Shown here piece after piece: positions 47,460 to 56,780 of a DNA stretch of 64,000 nucleotides. The translations under genes and the position numbers were made by a program. The notes under the pieces are model-generated. The model did not search any database. It worked only from the letters and a program-made list of their open reading frames with translations, and was not told the origin of the DNA. Source of the DNA: CAVUXJ01 sp963814975 (GTDB taxonomy: Bacteria > Acidobacteriota > Vicinamibacteria > Vicinamibacterales > CAVVIG01); assembly GCA_963814975.1 (NCBI GenBank), contig CAWFFB010000012.1, positions 1 through 64,000 of the forward strand, given 5' to 3'. Positions within the stretch are counted from its first letter, which is position 1, and every line of letters begins with the position of its first letter.

Positions 47460-49220
47460 ATGCACAGTGCGCAGGAGCTGCATACGCGCTGGCCGTCGCT
47501 CGATACGGCCGCCAGGCTCGTCCGACTCGAGAACACCCTGGAGATATCGCCAGGCCCGCTCGCACAGAGCATCCGGACGCACGTCGAGGCGGCCGAGCGC
47601 TCAGCGGTGGGATTGTGGCGGCGCGATCCTTCAGTCTGGAGCGTTGATCCGGTCGTACAACAGTCGATTGCCAACCGGCTGGGCTGGTTGACCTCGCCCG
47701 TTCTCATGGTGGAATCGCTGGACCGCCTCCAGACATTCGCCGAAGGCGTCAGACGTGACGGGTTCACGCATGTCGTGCTGCTCGGCATGGGCGGCTCGAG
47801 TCTGGCGCCGGAGGTGCTCCGAGGCGTCCTGGGGGTTCAGCCAGGCCGGCCGGCGCTGCAGATGTTGGATTCGACCGATCCCGCTGCGGTGCAGGCCGCG
47901 ACCACCCCTCCGGCTGAGACTCTCTATATTCTCGCGAGCAAGTCGGGGGGGACGATTGAACCCAACTCGCTAGCCGCGTACTTTCGAAGCCGGCTCGAGG
48001 AGGCCGCTGTGCCTCGCTGGGCAAGCCACTTCGTCGCGATCACTGACGAAGACACGAGCCTTGCCCGTCGGGCGCGCGCCGAGGGGTTCCGCGATATCTT
48101 CATCAATCCCTCCGACATCGGCGGCCGATACTCGGCGCTGTCCTTCTTCGGTCTCGTGCCCGCCGCACTGATGGGACAGGACCTCAAGGCACTCCTTGGC
48201 TGGGGTGCGGCCATGCTCGCGGCGTCCGCGCCCAATGGCGACATCGTCAGCAATCCCGGCGTGGCGTTGGGCCTCGCCATGGCCGCCGCCGCCCGCGCCG
48301 GACGCGACAAGCTCACGGTGCTCCTGCCACCTGAACTCGGCGCCTTCGGGCTCTGGATCGAGCAACTCGTGGCCGAAAGCACCGGAAAACAGGGCGTCGG
48401 GGTCATTCCGATCGTTGGCGAAGCGGCCGCGCCGCCAGCCGCCTATGGCGATGACCGCCTGTTCGTGTGCGTGCGCGGCAGGACAGATGCGGCCACCGAA
48501 GCCGGCGCCCTGAAAGCCGCCAACCTGCCGGTCGTCACGATCGAGCTCCCGGAATTGGCGGCGGTCGGGGCCGAGTTTGTCCGCTGGGAAGTGGCGACGG
48601 CGATCGCCGGGGCGTGTCTGGGCGTGAACCCCTTCGATGAACCCAACGTGCAGCAGGCGAAGGACGCGACGCGAGTCCTGCTGGATCGGTACAAGGCGCA
48701 GGGAGCGTTGCCGATACCGCCACCCGACCGGACGTTGACCGCCGGCGTCGCCATAACTCTCAGCACCACCGCGCGACAGCAACTCGCGGGTGCCGAGGCC
48801 GAGGCTCTCCTCACCTTGCTTCACCCGCGCGATTATCTCGCCGTGCTGGCCTTTCTCGGCCCTGATGCCGAGCTCGCCGCTCGAATAGATCGCCTTCGCA
48901 TCGCCGTTCGCGATCGAACGGGTGCGGCCACGATGTTCGGCTACGGCCCGCGGTATCTGCACTCGACAGGCCAGCTGCACAAGGGCGGTCCAAACACCGG
49001 CGTCTTTCTGCTGATCACGGCCTCGCCCCGTGTCGACCTGCCGATCCCGGGCGAAGCGTTTTCGTTCGGCACCTTGGAGCTCGCCCAGGCGCTCGGCGAT
49101 TTCACGTCGCTCGACGGTGCCGCCCGCCGCGCGGTTCACGTGCACCTGCCGGAGCCGGACCCGCGGCTGCTCCAGTCGCTGACCGACACACTTATCGAGC
49201 GACTACGGCTCGATTCGTAG
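47460..49220 (+). CDS. pgi: glucose-6-phosphate isomerase (PGI domain of the Tal-Pgi type)
   Basis: 586 residues from ATG 47460 (596 from the GTG at 47430). Motifs: VLLGMGGSSLAPEVL, ILASKSGGTIEPNS (SIS sugar-phosphate loop), INPSDIGGRYSALSFFGLVP, and FGYGPRYLHSTGQLHKGGPN near the C-terminus. These match the PGI half of the fused transaldolase/phosphoglucose isomerase proteins rather than E. coli Pgi. No transaldolase domain is present in this ORF. It interconverts glucose-6-P and fructose-6-P and heads a sugar-phosphate operon with gnd, zwf and opcA. Confidence 0.93.
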   Translation: MHSAQELHTRWPSLDTAARLVRLENTLEISPGPLAQSIRTHVEAAERSAVGLWRRDPSVWSVDPVVQQSIANRLGWLTSPVLMVESLDRLQTFAEGVRRDGFTHVVLLGMGGSSLAPEVLRGVLGVQPGRPALQMLDSTDPAAVQAATTPPAETLYILASKSGGTIEPNSLAAYFRSRLEEAAVPRWASHFVAITDEDTSLARRARAEGFRDIFINPSDIGGRYSALSFFGLVPAALMGQDLKALLGWGAAMLAASAPNGDIVSNPGVALGLAMAAAARAGRDKLTVLLPPELGAFGLWIEQLVAESTGKQGVGVIPIVGEAAAPPAAYGDDRLFVCVRGRTDAATEAGALKAANLPVVTIELPELAAVGAEFVRWEVATAIAGACLGVNPFDEPNVQQAKDATRVLLDRYKAQGALPIPPPDRTLTAGVAITLSTTARQQLAGAEAEALLTLLHPRDYLAVLAFLGPDAELAARIDRLRIAVRDRTGAATMFGYGPRYLHSTGQLHKGGPNTGVFLLITASPRVDLPIPGEAFSFGTLELAQALGDFTSLDGAARRAVHVHLPEPDPRLLQSLTDTLIERLRLDS

Positions 49221-49310
49221 TGCTACCACTTTCTGATCCATCGATCGAACTGCAGGTCTGGGGCCTGCCACCGGCCGGACCTGAGGGTCCACAGGACATG
49301 GGGGATGAGG

Positions 49311-50235
49311 ATGCAGCTCGGCTTCGTCGGCCTCGGCAAGATGGGCCTCAACATGGTGACGCGGCTGGCGCGAAGCGGCCACGACCTCGTCGTGTTCGAC
49401 CGCAACGCGGACGCCGTTGCTCGCGGCACGGCGGCGGGGGCTCGAGGGGTCTCCTCGCTCGACGCGCTCGTCGAAGCCCTGACCACGCCGCGCGCGGTCT
49501 GGATCATGGTACCTGCAGGCGAGCCCACCGAATCCACCGTGACGGCCCTCGGCCAACGGCTCGCAGCCGACGACGTCATCATCGACGGCGGCAACACGAA
49601 TTTCCACGACGATGTACTCCGGGCGGAGGTGCTGGCGGCGCGCCAGATCCATTACGTCGACGCCGGCACGAGTGGTGGCATCTGGGGCCTGGAAGAAGGC
49701 TACTGCCTCATGCTCGGCGGCGACGCTGCGGTGTGTTGCCGACTCGAACCGATCTTCGCCTCGCTGGCGCCGCCGCAGGGCTATCTACGAGTCGGCGAGG
49801 TCGGTGCCGGCCACTACGTGAAGATGATTCACAACGGCATCGAGTACGGGCTCATGCAGGCGTATGCCGAGGGATTCGAGCTGATGCACGCTAGCGAGTA
49901 CCGGCGTCGACCTCGGCAAAGTCGCTTCCTTGTGGCTGCACGGCAGCGTGGTGCGTTCGTGGCTGCTCGAGCTGACGGCGCGCGCCCTCGAGAGCGACCC
50001 GGATCTCGCCGGCATCGACGCCTACGTCGAAGACTCTGGCGAAGGACGCTGGACGGTGCAGGAAGCCATCGAACGCGGGATCGCGCTCCCCGCGATCACT
50101 GCGGCGCTCTTTACCCGGTTTCGTTCGCGCGACGACAACCCTTTCGGCGATCGATTGCTTGCCGCGCTGCGCCAGCAATTCGGCGGCCACGCGGTAAAGA
50201 CGGCGGGAGCGCCGGATCGACGCAGTGGCCGCTAA
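49311..50235 (+). CDS. gnd: 6-phosphogluconate dehydrogenase, GndA/short type (one frameshift)
   Basis: 307 residues after removing one extra C near 49900 (SEY joins GVDLGKVASLW). Rossmann motif GFVGLGKMG, the DGGNTNFHDD segment, catalytic HYVKMIHNGIEYG, and the C-terminal helical region with WTVQEAIERGIALP. The short length and sequence style match the about 300-residue GndA/YqeC group, usually NAD-preferring, not the 470-residue E. coli Gnd. The first codons are MQLGFVGLG; GGGGG lies six bases before ATG 49311. Its 3' end overlaps zwf by 11 bases. Confidence 0.9.
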
Positions 50236-51766
50236 GACGCTGGCCGAGCGACTGGCCGCCGGCGACAGCGCCCAGGTCGCCGTCGAGCCGGCGACCATCG
50301 TGATCTTCGGCGGCGCCGGCGATCTGACGCAGCGCAAGCTGCTGCCGGCCCTGTACAACCTCCATCTCGATGGGCTGCTTCCGCCTCGCATCGCGGTGAT
50401 CGCTACCGGCCGCAACGCGTTTACCGACGAGGCGTACCGCGCGTTTGCACGCGAGGCCGTGCAGCGATTCTCGCGGCGGCCGATCGAAGAAGCTCAATGG
50501 TCGGCGTTCGCCGGTGTGCTGTTCTTCGTCGCCCTCGACCTCGAAGACCCGCAGGCGCTCCCGAAGCTCGGCGCGAGACTCGATACGATTGAGCACGAGC
50601 GGAGTCTGCCGGGCAATCGCGTCTATTACCTCGCGGTGCCGTCGAGCCTTTTCAAGACCACCGTGGAACAGCTCGCGCGGGCGCGCTTTGTCGGACCGCC
50701 GGACGCCGGTCCCGACGCTCGAGTGATCGTTGAAAAGCCGATCGGCCTCGATCTCGCGAGTGCGATGGCCATCAACGACGCCATCGCCCGCGTCTTCGAC
50801 GAACGCCGGATCTACCGCATCGATCACTACCTCGGAAAAGAGACCGTTCAGAACATCCTGGTCCTGCGTTTCGCGAACAGCTTCTTCGAACCGCAGTTCA
50901 ATCAAAAGTATATCGACCACGTGCAGATCACCGTTGCGGAGGAAGAGGGAGTCGGGACGCGGGCTGGTTATTACGATCAGGCCGGCGCGCTGCGCGACAT
51001 GGTCCAGAACCACATGTTACAGCTCCTTGCACTCATCGCCATGGAGCCTCCCTACTCGCTCGAGGCCGATGTCGTTCGCGACGAGAAGCTCGAGGTCCTC
51101 AAGTCGCTGAGGCCGATCGAAGGCGCGGCGGTCGACACCGAGGCGGTGCGCGCGCAATACGCGGCTGGATATCAGATGGGCACCCCTGTTCCTGGCTACA
51201 GGGACGAGCCTGGCGTAAAACCAGGATCGTCGACCGAGACCTACGTGGCGCTGCGGGTCTTTATCGACAACTGGCGCTGGGCGGGCGTGCCGTTCTTGCT
51301 GCGGACTGGCAAGCGCCTCCCAAAACGCGCCAGCGAGATCTCAGTTCAGCTGAAACCCGTGCCCCCGATTCTGTTCAACAAGGATCCGGCGGCGCGGCTC
51401 GATCCGAACGTATTGACCGTCCGCATTCAGCCCGACGAAGGGTTCGCGCTCGGAATCTCGTCGAAGGTGCCGGGACCGCGGGTGCGGATCTATCCTGTCA
51501 ACATGGACTTCGACTACGGCAGCACCTTCGGCGCCAGCTCTCCGGAAGCATATGAGCGCCTCCTTCTGGACGTGCTGGCCGGCGACCAGACCTTGTTCAT
51601 GCGCCGCGATGAAGTCGAGGCATCGTGGCGCTGGATCATGCCGATTCTGGAGCGCTGGTCCGAGCACGCCGCCGCGCCGCTGCCCACGTACGCCGCCGGC
51701 GGGTGGGGGCCACCGGAAGCCGATCGCCTCATTGAAAGCACGGGACGCCAATGGTGGACGCTCTAA
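50225..51766 (+). CDS. zwf: glucose-6-phosphate 1-dehydrogenase
   Basis: 513 residues, complete. Coenzyme motif FGGAGDLTQRKLLPAL (the usual GxxGDLxxR/KxxP pattern), active-site motif RIDHYLGKETVQN with the catalytic His/Lys, and the C-terminal VRIYPVNMDFDYG and PEAYERLLLDVLAGD segments. It oxidises glucose-6-P and feeds the pentose phosphate pathway. Starts GTG at 50225 inside the end of gnd and overlaps opcA by 16 bases, so it is translated from a coupled message. Confidence 0.97.
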   Translation: MAAKTLAERLAAGDSAQVAVEPATIVIFGGAGDLTQRKLLPALYNLHLDGLLPPRIAVIATGRNAFTDEAYRAFAREAVQRFSRRPIEEAQWSAFAGVLFFVALDLEDPQALPKLGARLDTIEHERSLPGNRVYYLAVPSSLFKTTVEQLARARFVGPPDAGPDARVIVEKPIGLDLASAMAINDAIARVFDERRIYRIDHYLGKETVQNILVLRFANSFFEPQFNQKYIDHVQITVAEEEGVGTRAGYYDQAGALRDMVQNHMLQLLALIAMEPPYSLEADVVRDEKLEVLKSLRPIEGAAVDTEAVRAQYAAGYQMGTPVPGYRDEPGVKPGSSTETYVALRVFIDNWRWAGVPFLLRTGKRLPKRASEISVQLKPVPPILFNKDPAARLDPNVLTVRIQPDEGFALGISSKVPGPRVRIYPVNMDFDYGSTFGASSPEAYERLLLDVLAGDQTLFMRRDEVEASWRWIMPILERWSEHAAAPLPTYAAGGWGPPEADRLIESTGRQWWTL

Positions 51767-52746
51767 GCGTGTGGCGGCCGTCGTCGGCCGAGGCAATCGA
51801 ACGGGATCTCGCGGCTCTCTGGCGCGAAACCGCGCGGGAGGGTCCGCTGTCGCGTGCGTTGATGGCCAATCTGATCGTGATTCGGGCAGGTGACGATCCC
51901 CCGGAGAGCGCGGCCGCGCTCGAGGCCCTCGCGGGAGCCGTCGCCCAAGGCCATCCGGTGCGTGCAATCCTGCTGGACTACACGCCGGGCATCGAGACGC
52001 CCGATGCGCCAAGCGCGGCGCGTGTCGGCCTGCGGACGTTCGGGTCCTCGGCCGCGCGCTATGGTGTCGAGCTGATCGCGATTCGTGCCGCGTGTCCCGA
52101 GGCCTCGCTCCGATCCATCGTCACCCGCATCACACGGGGCGGCGTACCGACCGCCGTCTGGTGGATTGACGATCTGTCACGGAATCCGCCGCCTGAGCAT
52201 ATGACGACTCTTGGCCGGCAGTTTCTATATGACAGCGCATCCTGGCTCGACCCGCGCGGGGGTCTTCGCGTCGTGGCTGCCATCCTTGCTGAGCCGCACG
52301 CGCCGGACATTGCGGACCTCAACTGGCGACGGCTGGCGCCGATACGTCGCGCGATTGTGCACGGACTCCAATTCGACCCCGCTGCCCTCGAGTTGCGCGC
52401 GGCCGGGGTCGAGATCAGACATGGGGCGAGGCAACGGACCGCAGCCTTGTTACTCGCGGGATGGCTCTCCGGCAGCTTGGAATGGTCCTCGGCGGACGCT
52501 CTCCGGATCGAGGAAGACGGAGATTCGGCAGATGCGCTCAGCGCGACACTGAGTGGCGACAACTGGACGGTGAGCACGTGGATGGACGGCCAACGGGTGA
52601 GAGTTACAGGCACAAGCCAGACGCCCTTCGAGGTCGTCCTGCCACGCGAGACCGAGCCGGAGCGCGTCGCGGCCGAGCTGCGCAGCCTTGGACCGGATCC
52701 GGCCCTTCACACTGCCGTACGTGCCGCTGCGGTTCTGGCACAATAA
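51751..52746 (+). CDS. opcA: OpcA-like glucose-6-phosphate dehydrogenase assembly protein
   Basis: 331 residues. The order ETAREGPLSRALMANLIVI, then RPVRAILL-type strand (GHPVRAILLDYTPG), then GVPTAVWWIDDLSRNPP and the central DLNWRRLAPIRRAIVH, is that of the OpcA family, which activates G6PDH in cyanobacteria and is common in Actinobacteria. It lies directly after zwf, overlapping it, as in those groups. The C-terminal 110 residues form a separate beta-rich region (LSGSLEWSSADAL ... WMDGQRVRVTG). Confidence 0.88.
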   Translation: MVDALSVWRPSSAEAIERDLAALWRETAREGPLSRALMANLIVIRAGDDPPESAAALEALAGAVAQGHPVRAILLDYTPGIETPDAPSAARVGLRTFGSSAARYGVELIAIRAACPEASLRSIVTRITRGGVPTAVWWIDDLSRNPPPEHMTTLGRQFLYDSASWLDPRGGLRVVAAILAEPHAPDIADLNWRRLAPIRRAIVHGLQFDPAALELRAAGVEIRHGARQRTAALLLAGWLSGSLEWSSADALRIEEDGDSADALSATLSGDNWTVSTWMDGQRVRVTGTSQTPFEVVLPRETEPERVAAELRSLGPDPALHTAVRAAAVLAQ

Positions 52747-52751
52747 GAGTT

Positions 52752-53123
52752 GTGCGTTATCTGGTGACCGCGCTCCTGAAACCCGGCAAGGCAGCCGACT
52801 TGCGCACCGCCGTCGACGAGGGGTCGCTAGGCCAGGGCTCGGTCGCCGGCGACGAATACCTTCGCAATATGTCGAACGCCCGCGCCTGCGACGATGGGCG
52901 CGTACGCTGGGTCGAGGTGTGTTTCTGCCCGACGCCGCTACTCGAAGAGCGCGAGTACTGGGAAGAGTTTTTCGTCCTGGAAAAAGTACAGGACGCTCAT
53001 TCGCGCGCGCGGTGCCGCGACCTGACCGGTACTGAACCATGGGCCTGTTGCGACTGCGACTGCAGCGAGCGCCTCGAAGCCCGCCTCGCGACCAAGGGAC
53101 GCCCGTTTACTTCGACGTTCTAA
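52752..53123 (+). CDS. conserved cysteine-rich small protein
   Basis: 123 residues from the GTG at 52752, five bases after opcA. N-terminal half is a beta-alpha region (YLVTALLKPGKAADLRTAV) and EVCFCPTPLLEEREYWEEFF. The C-terminus has a cluster of four Cys (WACCDCDCSERLEARL), plus CRDLTG before it and FC in the middle; spacing C-x-C and CC suggests metal binding. Absence of a signal peptide places it in the cytosol. No family name recognised. Its position at the end of the pgi-gnd-zwf-opcA operon suggests a link to NADPH or redox metabolism, which is inference. Confidence 0.75.
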   Translation: MRYLVTALLKPGKAADLRTAVDEGSLGQGSVAGDEYLRNMSNARACDDGRVRWVEVCFCPTPLLEEREYWEEFFVLEKVQDAHSRARCRDLTGTEPWACCDCDCSERLEARLATKGRPFTSTF

Positions 53124-53140
53124 CTTCCAACTTTTGAATC

Positions 53141-53146
53141 TATACT
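53141..53146 (+). promoter_or_regulatory. candidate -10 of the TPR-sigma54 regulator (leaderless)
   Basis: TATACT seven bases before the GTG at 53154, with a weak TTCTAA at 17 bases upstream. No Shine-Dalgarno sequence is seen, so the message may be leaderless. Confidence 0.35.
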
Positions 53147-53153
53147 GCCGTTC

Positions 53154-56096
53154 GTGCCCTCCGCATCGATGCCGGCGCTGCTCGCGCGTGCAGCTGCCGC
53201 GCTCGAGCGAGGCCGTGGCCTCGAAGCCGCGCAGCTGCTGGCGCCGGCCCTACGCTCCTCGACGATGACGCGGGAGGACGAGCTCGATGTTCGCGCTGCG
53301 CTCGCCGAGTCGTGGCTCCTCCAGGACGACCTGGAGCAGGCGACCTCCGGCCTCGGTCGTCCTCCCAACACCTTTCGCGACACCATCTCTTCCGGCCGTC
53401 TTTCGACGCTTTGGCGCCTGCACGGCCGCCTGGCGTCCGCCCGCGGCGATCAATCGCGCGCGATCGCGCTCCACGGGCGCGCTTTGAAGCACGCCGAGAT
53501 CGCCCACGATTCCCGGGCGATCGGGCTGGCCCACTACGAGCTCGGGCAGTGCTATCGCCAGGTTGGCGACATCGCCATTGTCCGGGAGCACATCACCAAA
53601 GCCGCATCAGCCCTGCACGCTGCCGGCGATCGCCGGCACCTTGCGCTCGTGCACTCGTTGTCGAGCATTTCGCTGGCGCAGCTCGGGCGGTACGAAGAGG
53701 CGATGACGGCGTTACGGCACGCCGAGCGGCTCGCCTCCCTCGTCCATGCCGACGACGTGCTCGCAACGGTCTGCGGAAATCAGGCCAACGTCATGGTGCT
53801 CGAGCATCGTTACGAGCAGGCGCTTGCCCTGGCAGAACGCAGCGTGTCTCTTCACAAGGAACGCGGCTCCGGCCACGGCCTGGCGGTCGCGCTCGCCACG
53901 CTCGGACAGATCTGCGTACGTCTCGGAGATCTTGCCCGCGCCGAGGACGCGCTGCATCGCGCGCTCGATGTGCGCAGCCCCGTTCAATTTCACGAAACCA
54001 CTGGCGCGGTGTTCGACACCCTGGCGCAGATCCACCTGATACGAGGTCGCTACGAGGTCGCCAGCGAGTTTCTCGCGCGCGCCGAAGAAGCGTACGGCGC
54101 GTATGGCCGGCAGACGAGTCATTGGTATGAATGGTCAGTACGGCTGCTGGGCGCCAGGCTGGCGCTGCGGCGCGGGGCCCTCGACGAGGCGCTGGCCCGC
54201 GCCGACGAAATCCAGGGAGCCGGGGCTCCCCCTTTCGACATGCTGCAAGCGACCCTCATTGCCGCTGAAGCCCTGATCGCGGCCGGGCGTCTGACCGACG
54301 CTCAACAACGCCTCGCCTCCGCAGCCGACACGCTGGATCCACGCGTCGCCCCGGCGACCTGGGGCGAGTATCTGCGGTTGCGCGGGGCGCTGCACGGAAA
54401 GAACGGGGCGACGGCCGATGCCTACCACGATTTCGCGCAGAGCGCGACGCTCCTCGATCTGCTGGGGGAGCGTTATCAAGCCGCGCTCAGTCATCTTGCA
54501 CTCGGGCGTCTGGTCGCCGAGACGGGTGCTCGTTCCGTCGCCGAGCGCTATCTCGACAAGGCCTTCGCGGTGTTTCAGCAGCTCAGTGCCGAGCGCGACC
54601 TCGCCGACACGGTGGCGGCGCGGCAGCTGCTGACCACAACCGGATCCGGTGAGTACGTCATGTCGCCCGCGGATGCCGACGATGCGATCGTGCGCCGGAT
54701 CGTCGATGCAGCGGCTCTTCCTGATCTACTCGGGCGCGAGACCACCTCCGCCATGATCGAGGCCACGGGCGGCGACGGCGCCGTCCTGTTCGTGACGCTT
54801 GCAGGCGGGGGCATGCGCGTCATCGCATCCGCCGGGTGTGACCCGGATACCGCGCTGGCGCTCGCGCGCTCCACGCCGCACGGGCATGCCGCCGGGCGCG
54901 GGATGATCGTTGTCGAGCCGCTCGGCAGGGATCCGGAGGGGCCGCGCTTCGCGCTGCTCGCCTCATCGCGGCCCATCGGGCATCCCGTCATGCGGCGACT
55001 GCGAATGATCATGACCGTGGCGCGTCAGGGCTTTGCCCTCTGCGCTGCGCGCGACCGATCGGCCGGGCCCGTCGGTCCAGCCGTCGATCGTTCGCTCGAG
55101 CCATTGCTCCCGGGATTTCTGTGCGCGAGCGCGGTTATGGCGCGGGTCGTCGAGCAGATTCAGCGGCTTCAAGGCAACGACCTCACCGTGCTGATTACCG
55201 GTGAAAGCGGGACGGGCAAGGAGCTTGTCGCCCTCGCCATTCACCTCGGATCGCACCGCAGCGCGGCCATGTTCCTCCCCTACAACTGCACGACGACGGG
55301 ACGCGATCTTGCCGACAGCCAGCTGTTCGGCCATCGACGCGGTTCGTTTACGGGCGCCGTATCGGATCAGCCTGGGCTCGTGCGCTCGGCGGCCGGCGGG
55401 ACGCTGTTTCTGGACGAAGTCGGCGACCTTCCTCTGGACGTTCAACCAAAGCTGCTCCGGTTCCTGGAACAATCCGAGATCATGCCGGTGGGCGACACCC
55501 GGCCGCAGCGCGTGGACGTGCGTGTACTGGCAGCCACCAACGCCGATCTCGAGCAGCGAGTGGCGGAGGGCAAGTTCCGGGAAGATCTCTACTACCGGCT
55601 GAACGTCATCCGCATCCACGTGCCGCCGCTCCGGGAACGCCGCGAAGAGATCCCCCATCTGAGCACGTACTTCCTCCGCGAGGCCTCCGAGCGGCTTGGC
55701 AAGCCCGACATTCACCTCAGCTCGGAAGCGCTGGACGCTTTCTCGCAGTACTGGTGGCCGGGGAACGTGCGGCAGTTGAAGAACGAGATCCAACGCGCGG
55801 TCGCCATGAGCGCGCCAGGCGGCACGATCGAAGATACGCACCTGTCCTCCGAGATCAGCGCCACGCAGCTGCCGGGAATCGCGCCCGCGTCGCGGCGTTC
55901 GACCGCGGCGCCAGCGAACCTGGCGACGGCAATCGAACAGGTGGAGCGGGAGCTCATCCAGGCCGCCCTCGACCGGAGCAGCGGAAACATTTCAGAATCG
56001 GCCCGTGCGCTGGGCCTCACACGGCGCGGGTTGTACTTGAAGTTGCGCCGGCTGGGTTTCGAATCGCGATCGGAATCTGAGGTGGACGCAGTCTAG
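53154..56096 (+). CDS. sigma54-dependent activator with N-terminal TPR array
   Basis: 980 residues. About 1-500 is helical with TPR-type repeats (LAHYELGQCYRQVGDIAIVR, HSLSSISLAQLGRYEEAMTA, LGQICVRLGDLARAEDALHR and others). About 510-650 is a GAF-like alpha/beta region of low similarity. About 655-890 is the AAA+ sigma54 domain: Walker A GESGTGKE, sigma54 loop GSFTGAV (Ser instead of the usual Ala in GAFTGA), Walker B GTLFLDEVGDL, and WPGNVRQLKNEIQRAV. The C-terminus is a Fis-type HTH (NISESARALGLTRRGLYLKL). There is no receiver domain, so it should be controlled by ligand or partner binding to the TPR/GAF part. Start GTG 53154 is uncertain. Confidence 0.88.
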   Translation: MPSASMPALLARAAAALERGRGLEAAQLLAPALRSSTMTREDELDVRAALAESWLLQDDLEQATSGLGRPPNTFRDTISSGRLSTLWRLHGRLASARGDQSRAIALHGRALKHAEIAHDSRAIGLAHYELGQCYRQVGDIAIVREHITKAASALHAAGDRRHLALVHSLSSISLAQLGRYEEAMTALRHAERLASLVHADDVLATVCGNQANVMVLEHRYEQALALAERSVSLHKERGSGHGLAVALATLGQICVRLGDLARAEDALHRALDVRSPVQFHETTGAVFDTLAQIHLIRGRYEVASEFLARAEEAYGAYGRQTSHWYEWSVRLLGARLALRRGALDEALARADEIQGAGAPPFDMLQATLIAAEALIAAGRLTDAQQRLASAADTLDPRVAPATWGEYLRLRGALHGKNGATADAYHDFAQSATLLDLLGERYQAALSHLALGRLVAETGARSVAERYLDKAFAVFQQLSAERDLADTVAARQLLTTTGSGEYVMSPADADDAIVRRIVDAAALPDLLGRETTSAMIEATGGDGAVLFVTLAGGGMRVIASAGCDPDTALALARSTPHGHAAGRGMIVVEPLGRDPEGPRFALLASSRPIGHPVMRRLRMIMTVARQGFALCAARDRSAGPVGPAVDRSLEPLLPGFLCASAVMARVVEQIQRLQGNDLTVLITGESGTGKELVALAIHLGSHRSAAMFLPYNCTTTGRDLADSQLFGHRRGSFTGAVSDQPGLVRSAAGGTLFLDEVGDLPLDVQPKLLRFLEQSEIMPVGDTRPQRVDVRVLAATNADLEQRVAEGKFREDLYYRLNVIRIHVPPLRERREEIPHLSTYFLREASERLGKPDIHLSSEALDAFSQYWWPGNVRQLKNEIQRAVAMSAPGGTIEDTHLSSEISATQLPGIAPASRRSTAAPANLATAIEQVERELIQAALDRSSGNISESARALGLTRRGLYLKLRRLGFESRSESEVDAV

Positions 56097-56100
56097 CTGG

Positions 56101-56117
56101 ATACATAATATCCAGTT
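56101..56117. repeat. small perfect hairpin after the sigma54 regulator
   Basis: TGGATA, five-base loop, TATCCA immediately downstream of the stop. No U-run, so it is not a canonical terminator; it could be an operator or mRNA 3' end. The rest of the 200-base gap up to the PilZ gene holds no other recognisable structure, including no clear -24/-12 sigma54 promoter. Confidence 0.4.
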
Positions 56118-56296
56118 GATGTCCTCGATGGATACCTGGTAGCCACACCTTCCTTTTCAATCAGCGCTGTCTTGTCCCAAAAACTGTGCAAATAGGCCAC
56201 TTAATGAATAGCCACGCGGCAGGGTCGCCCTGCTCATCAGACGGCCCCCAATTTGATACTGGTTCTTGTCCTACGCACTCTCAAGGAGGATCCGAC

Positions 56297-56713
56297 GTGA
56301 AGCACACTCGTCTCGACTCTGCGCACGCCGCATCGACGGGCAGCAAGGTTCAACGCGCATCCGAGCGACGTCCCCTGACGCTCGCGGCACGCATCACCTG
56401 GAAGGACCATCGGGGCGCGACCCGGTTTGCGAGCGTTGTCACGCGCAATGTCAGCGAGCATGGGGTCTTCATCGAATGCCAGACGGCGGTGTCGATTCCT
56501 CTGTACCGCCTTGTGCAATTCCAGCTCGAACGCGACGTGAGCGAGTCAGACGCGCTGCCGGCCTCGCTCCGCCACGGCCGTGTGTTGTCGGCTGTCTATC
56601 GCATCACCTCGGCCAAGCCCTCTACCGTCCGGCAAGGCATCGCGCTTCGACTGATGGTCAATCCCAAGCGCCAGGAAGTCGAGGAAGTGGTCCAGACGCG
56701 CGCGACGGCTTGA
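56297..56713 (+). CDS. PilZ-domain protein
   Basis: 138 residues from the GTG at 56297, which is preceded by a strong ribosome-binding site (AAGGAGG, seven bases upstream). The PilZ domain covers about residues 25-115. The c-di-GMP-binding motifs are both seen: R-x3-R (RASER) and N-x-S-x2-G (NVSEHG). It probably acts as a c-di-GMP effector, target unknown. It is 200 bases downstream of the TPR-sigma54 activator. Confidence 0.9.
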   Translation: MKHTRLDSAHAASTGSKVQRASERRPLTLAARITWKDHRGATRFASVVTRNVSEHGVFIECQTAVSIPLYRLVQFQLERDVSESDALPASLRHGRVLSAVYRITSAKPSTVRQGIALRLMVNPKRQEVEEVVQTRATA

Positions 56714-56732
56714 CGAGGATCTCCCGTCAGCG

Positions 56733-56780
56733 AGTCATTGGGTCAATCAACGGACCGGATGATTCGATGACCAGGTGATC
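56733..56780. repeat. inverted octamer arrays between convergent PilZ and MBL genes
   Basis: Eight-base phase: GTCATTGG and GTCAATCA on the left, GATGACCA and GGTGATCA on the right, with partial inverted complementarity. It ends at the stop of the metallohydrolase gene. Confidence 0.7.
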
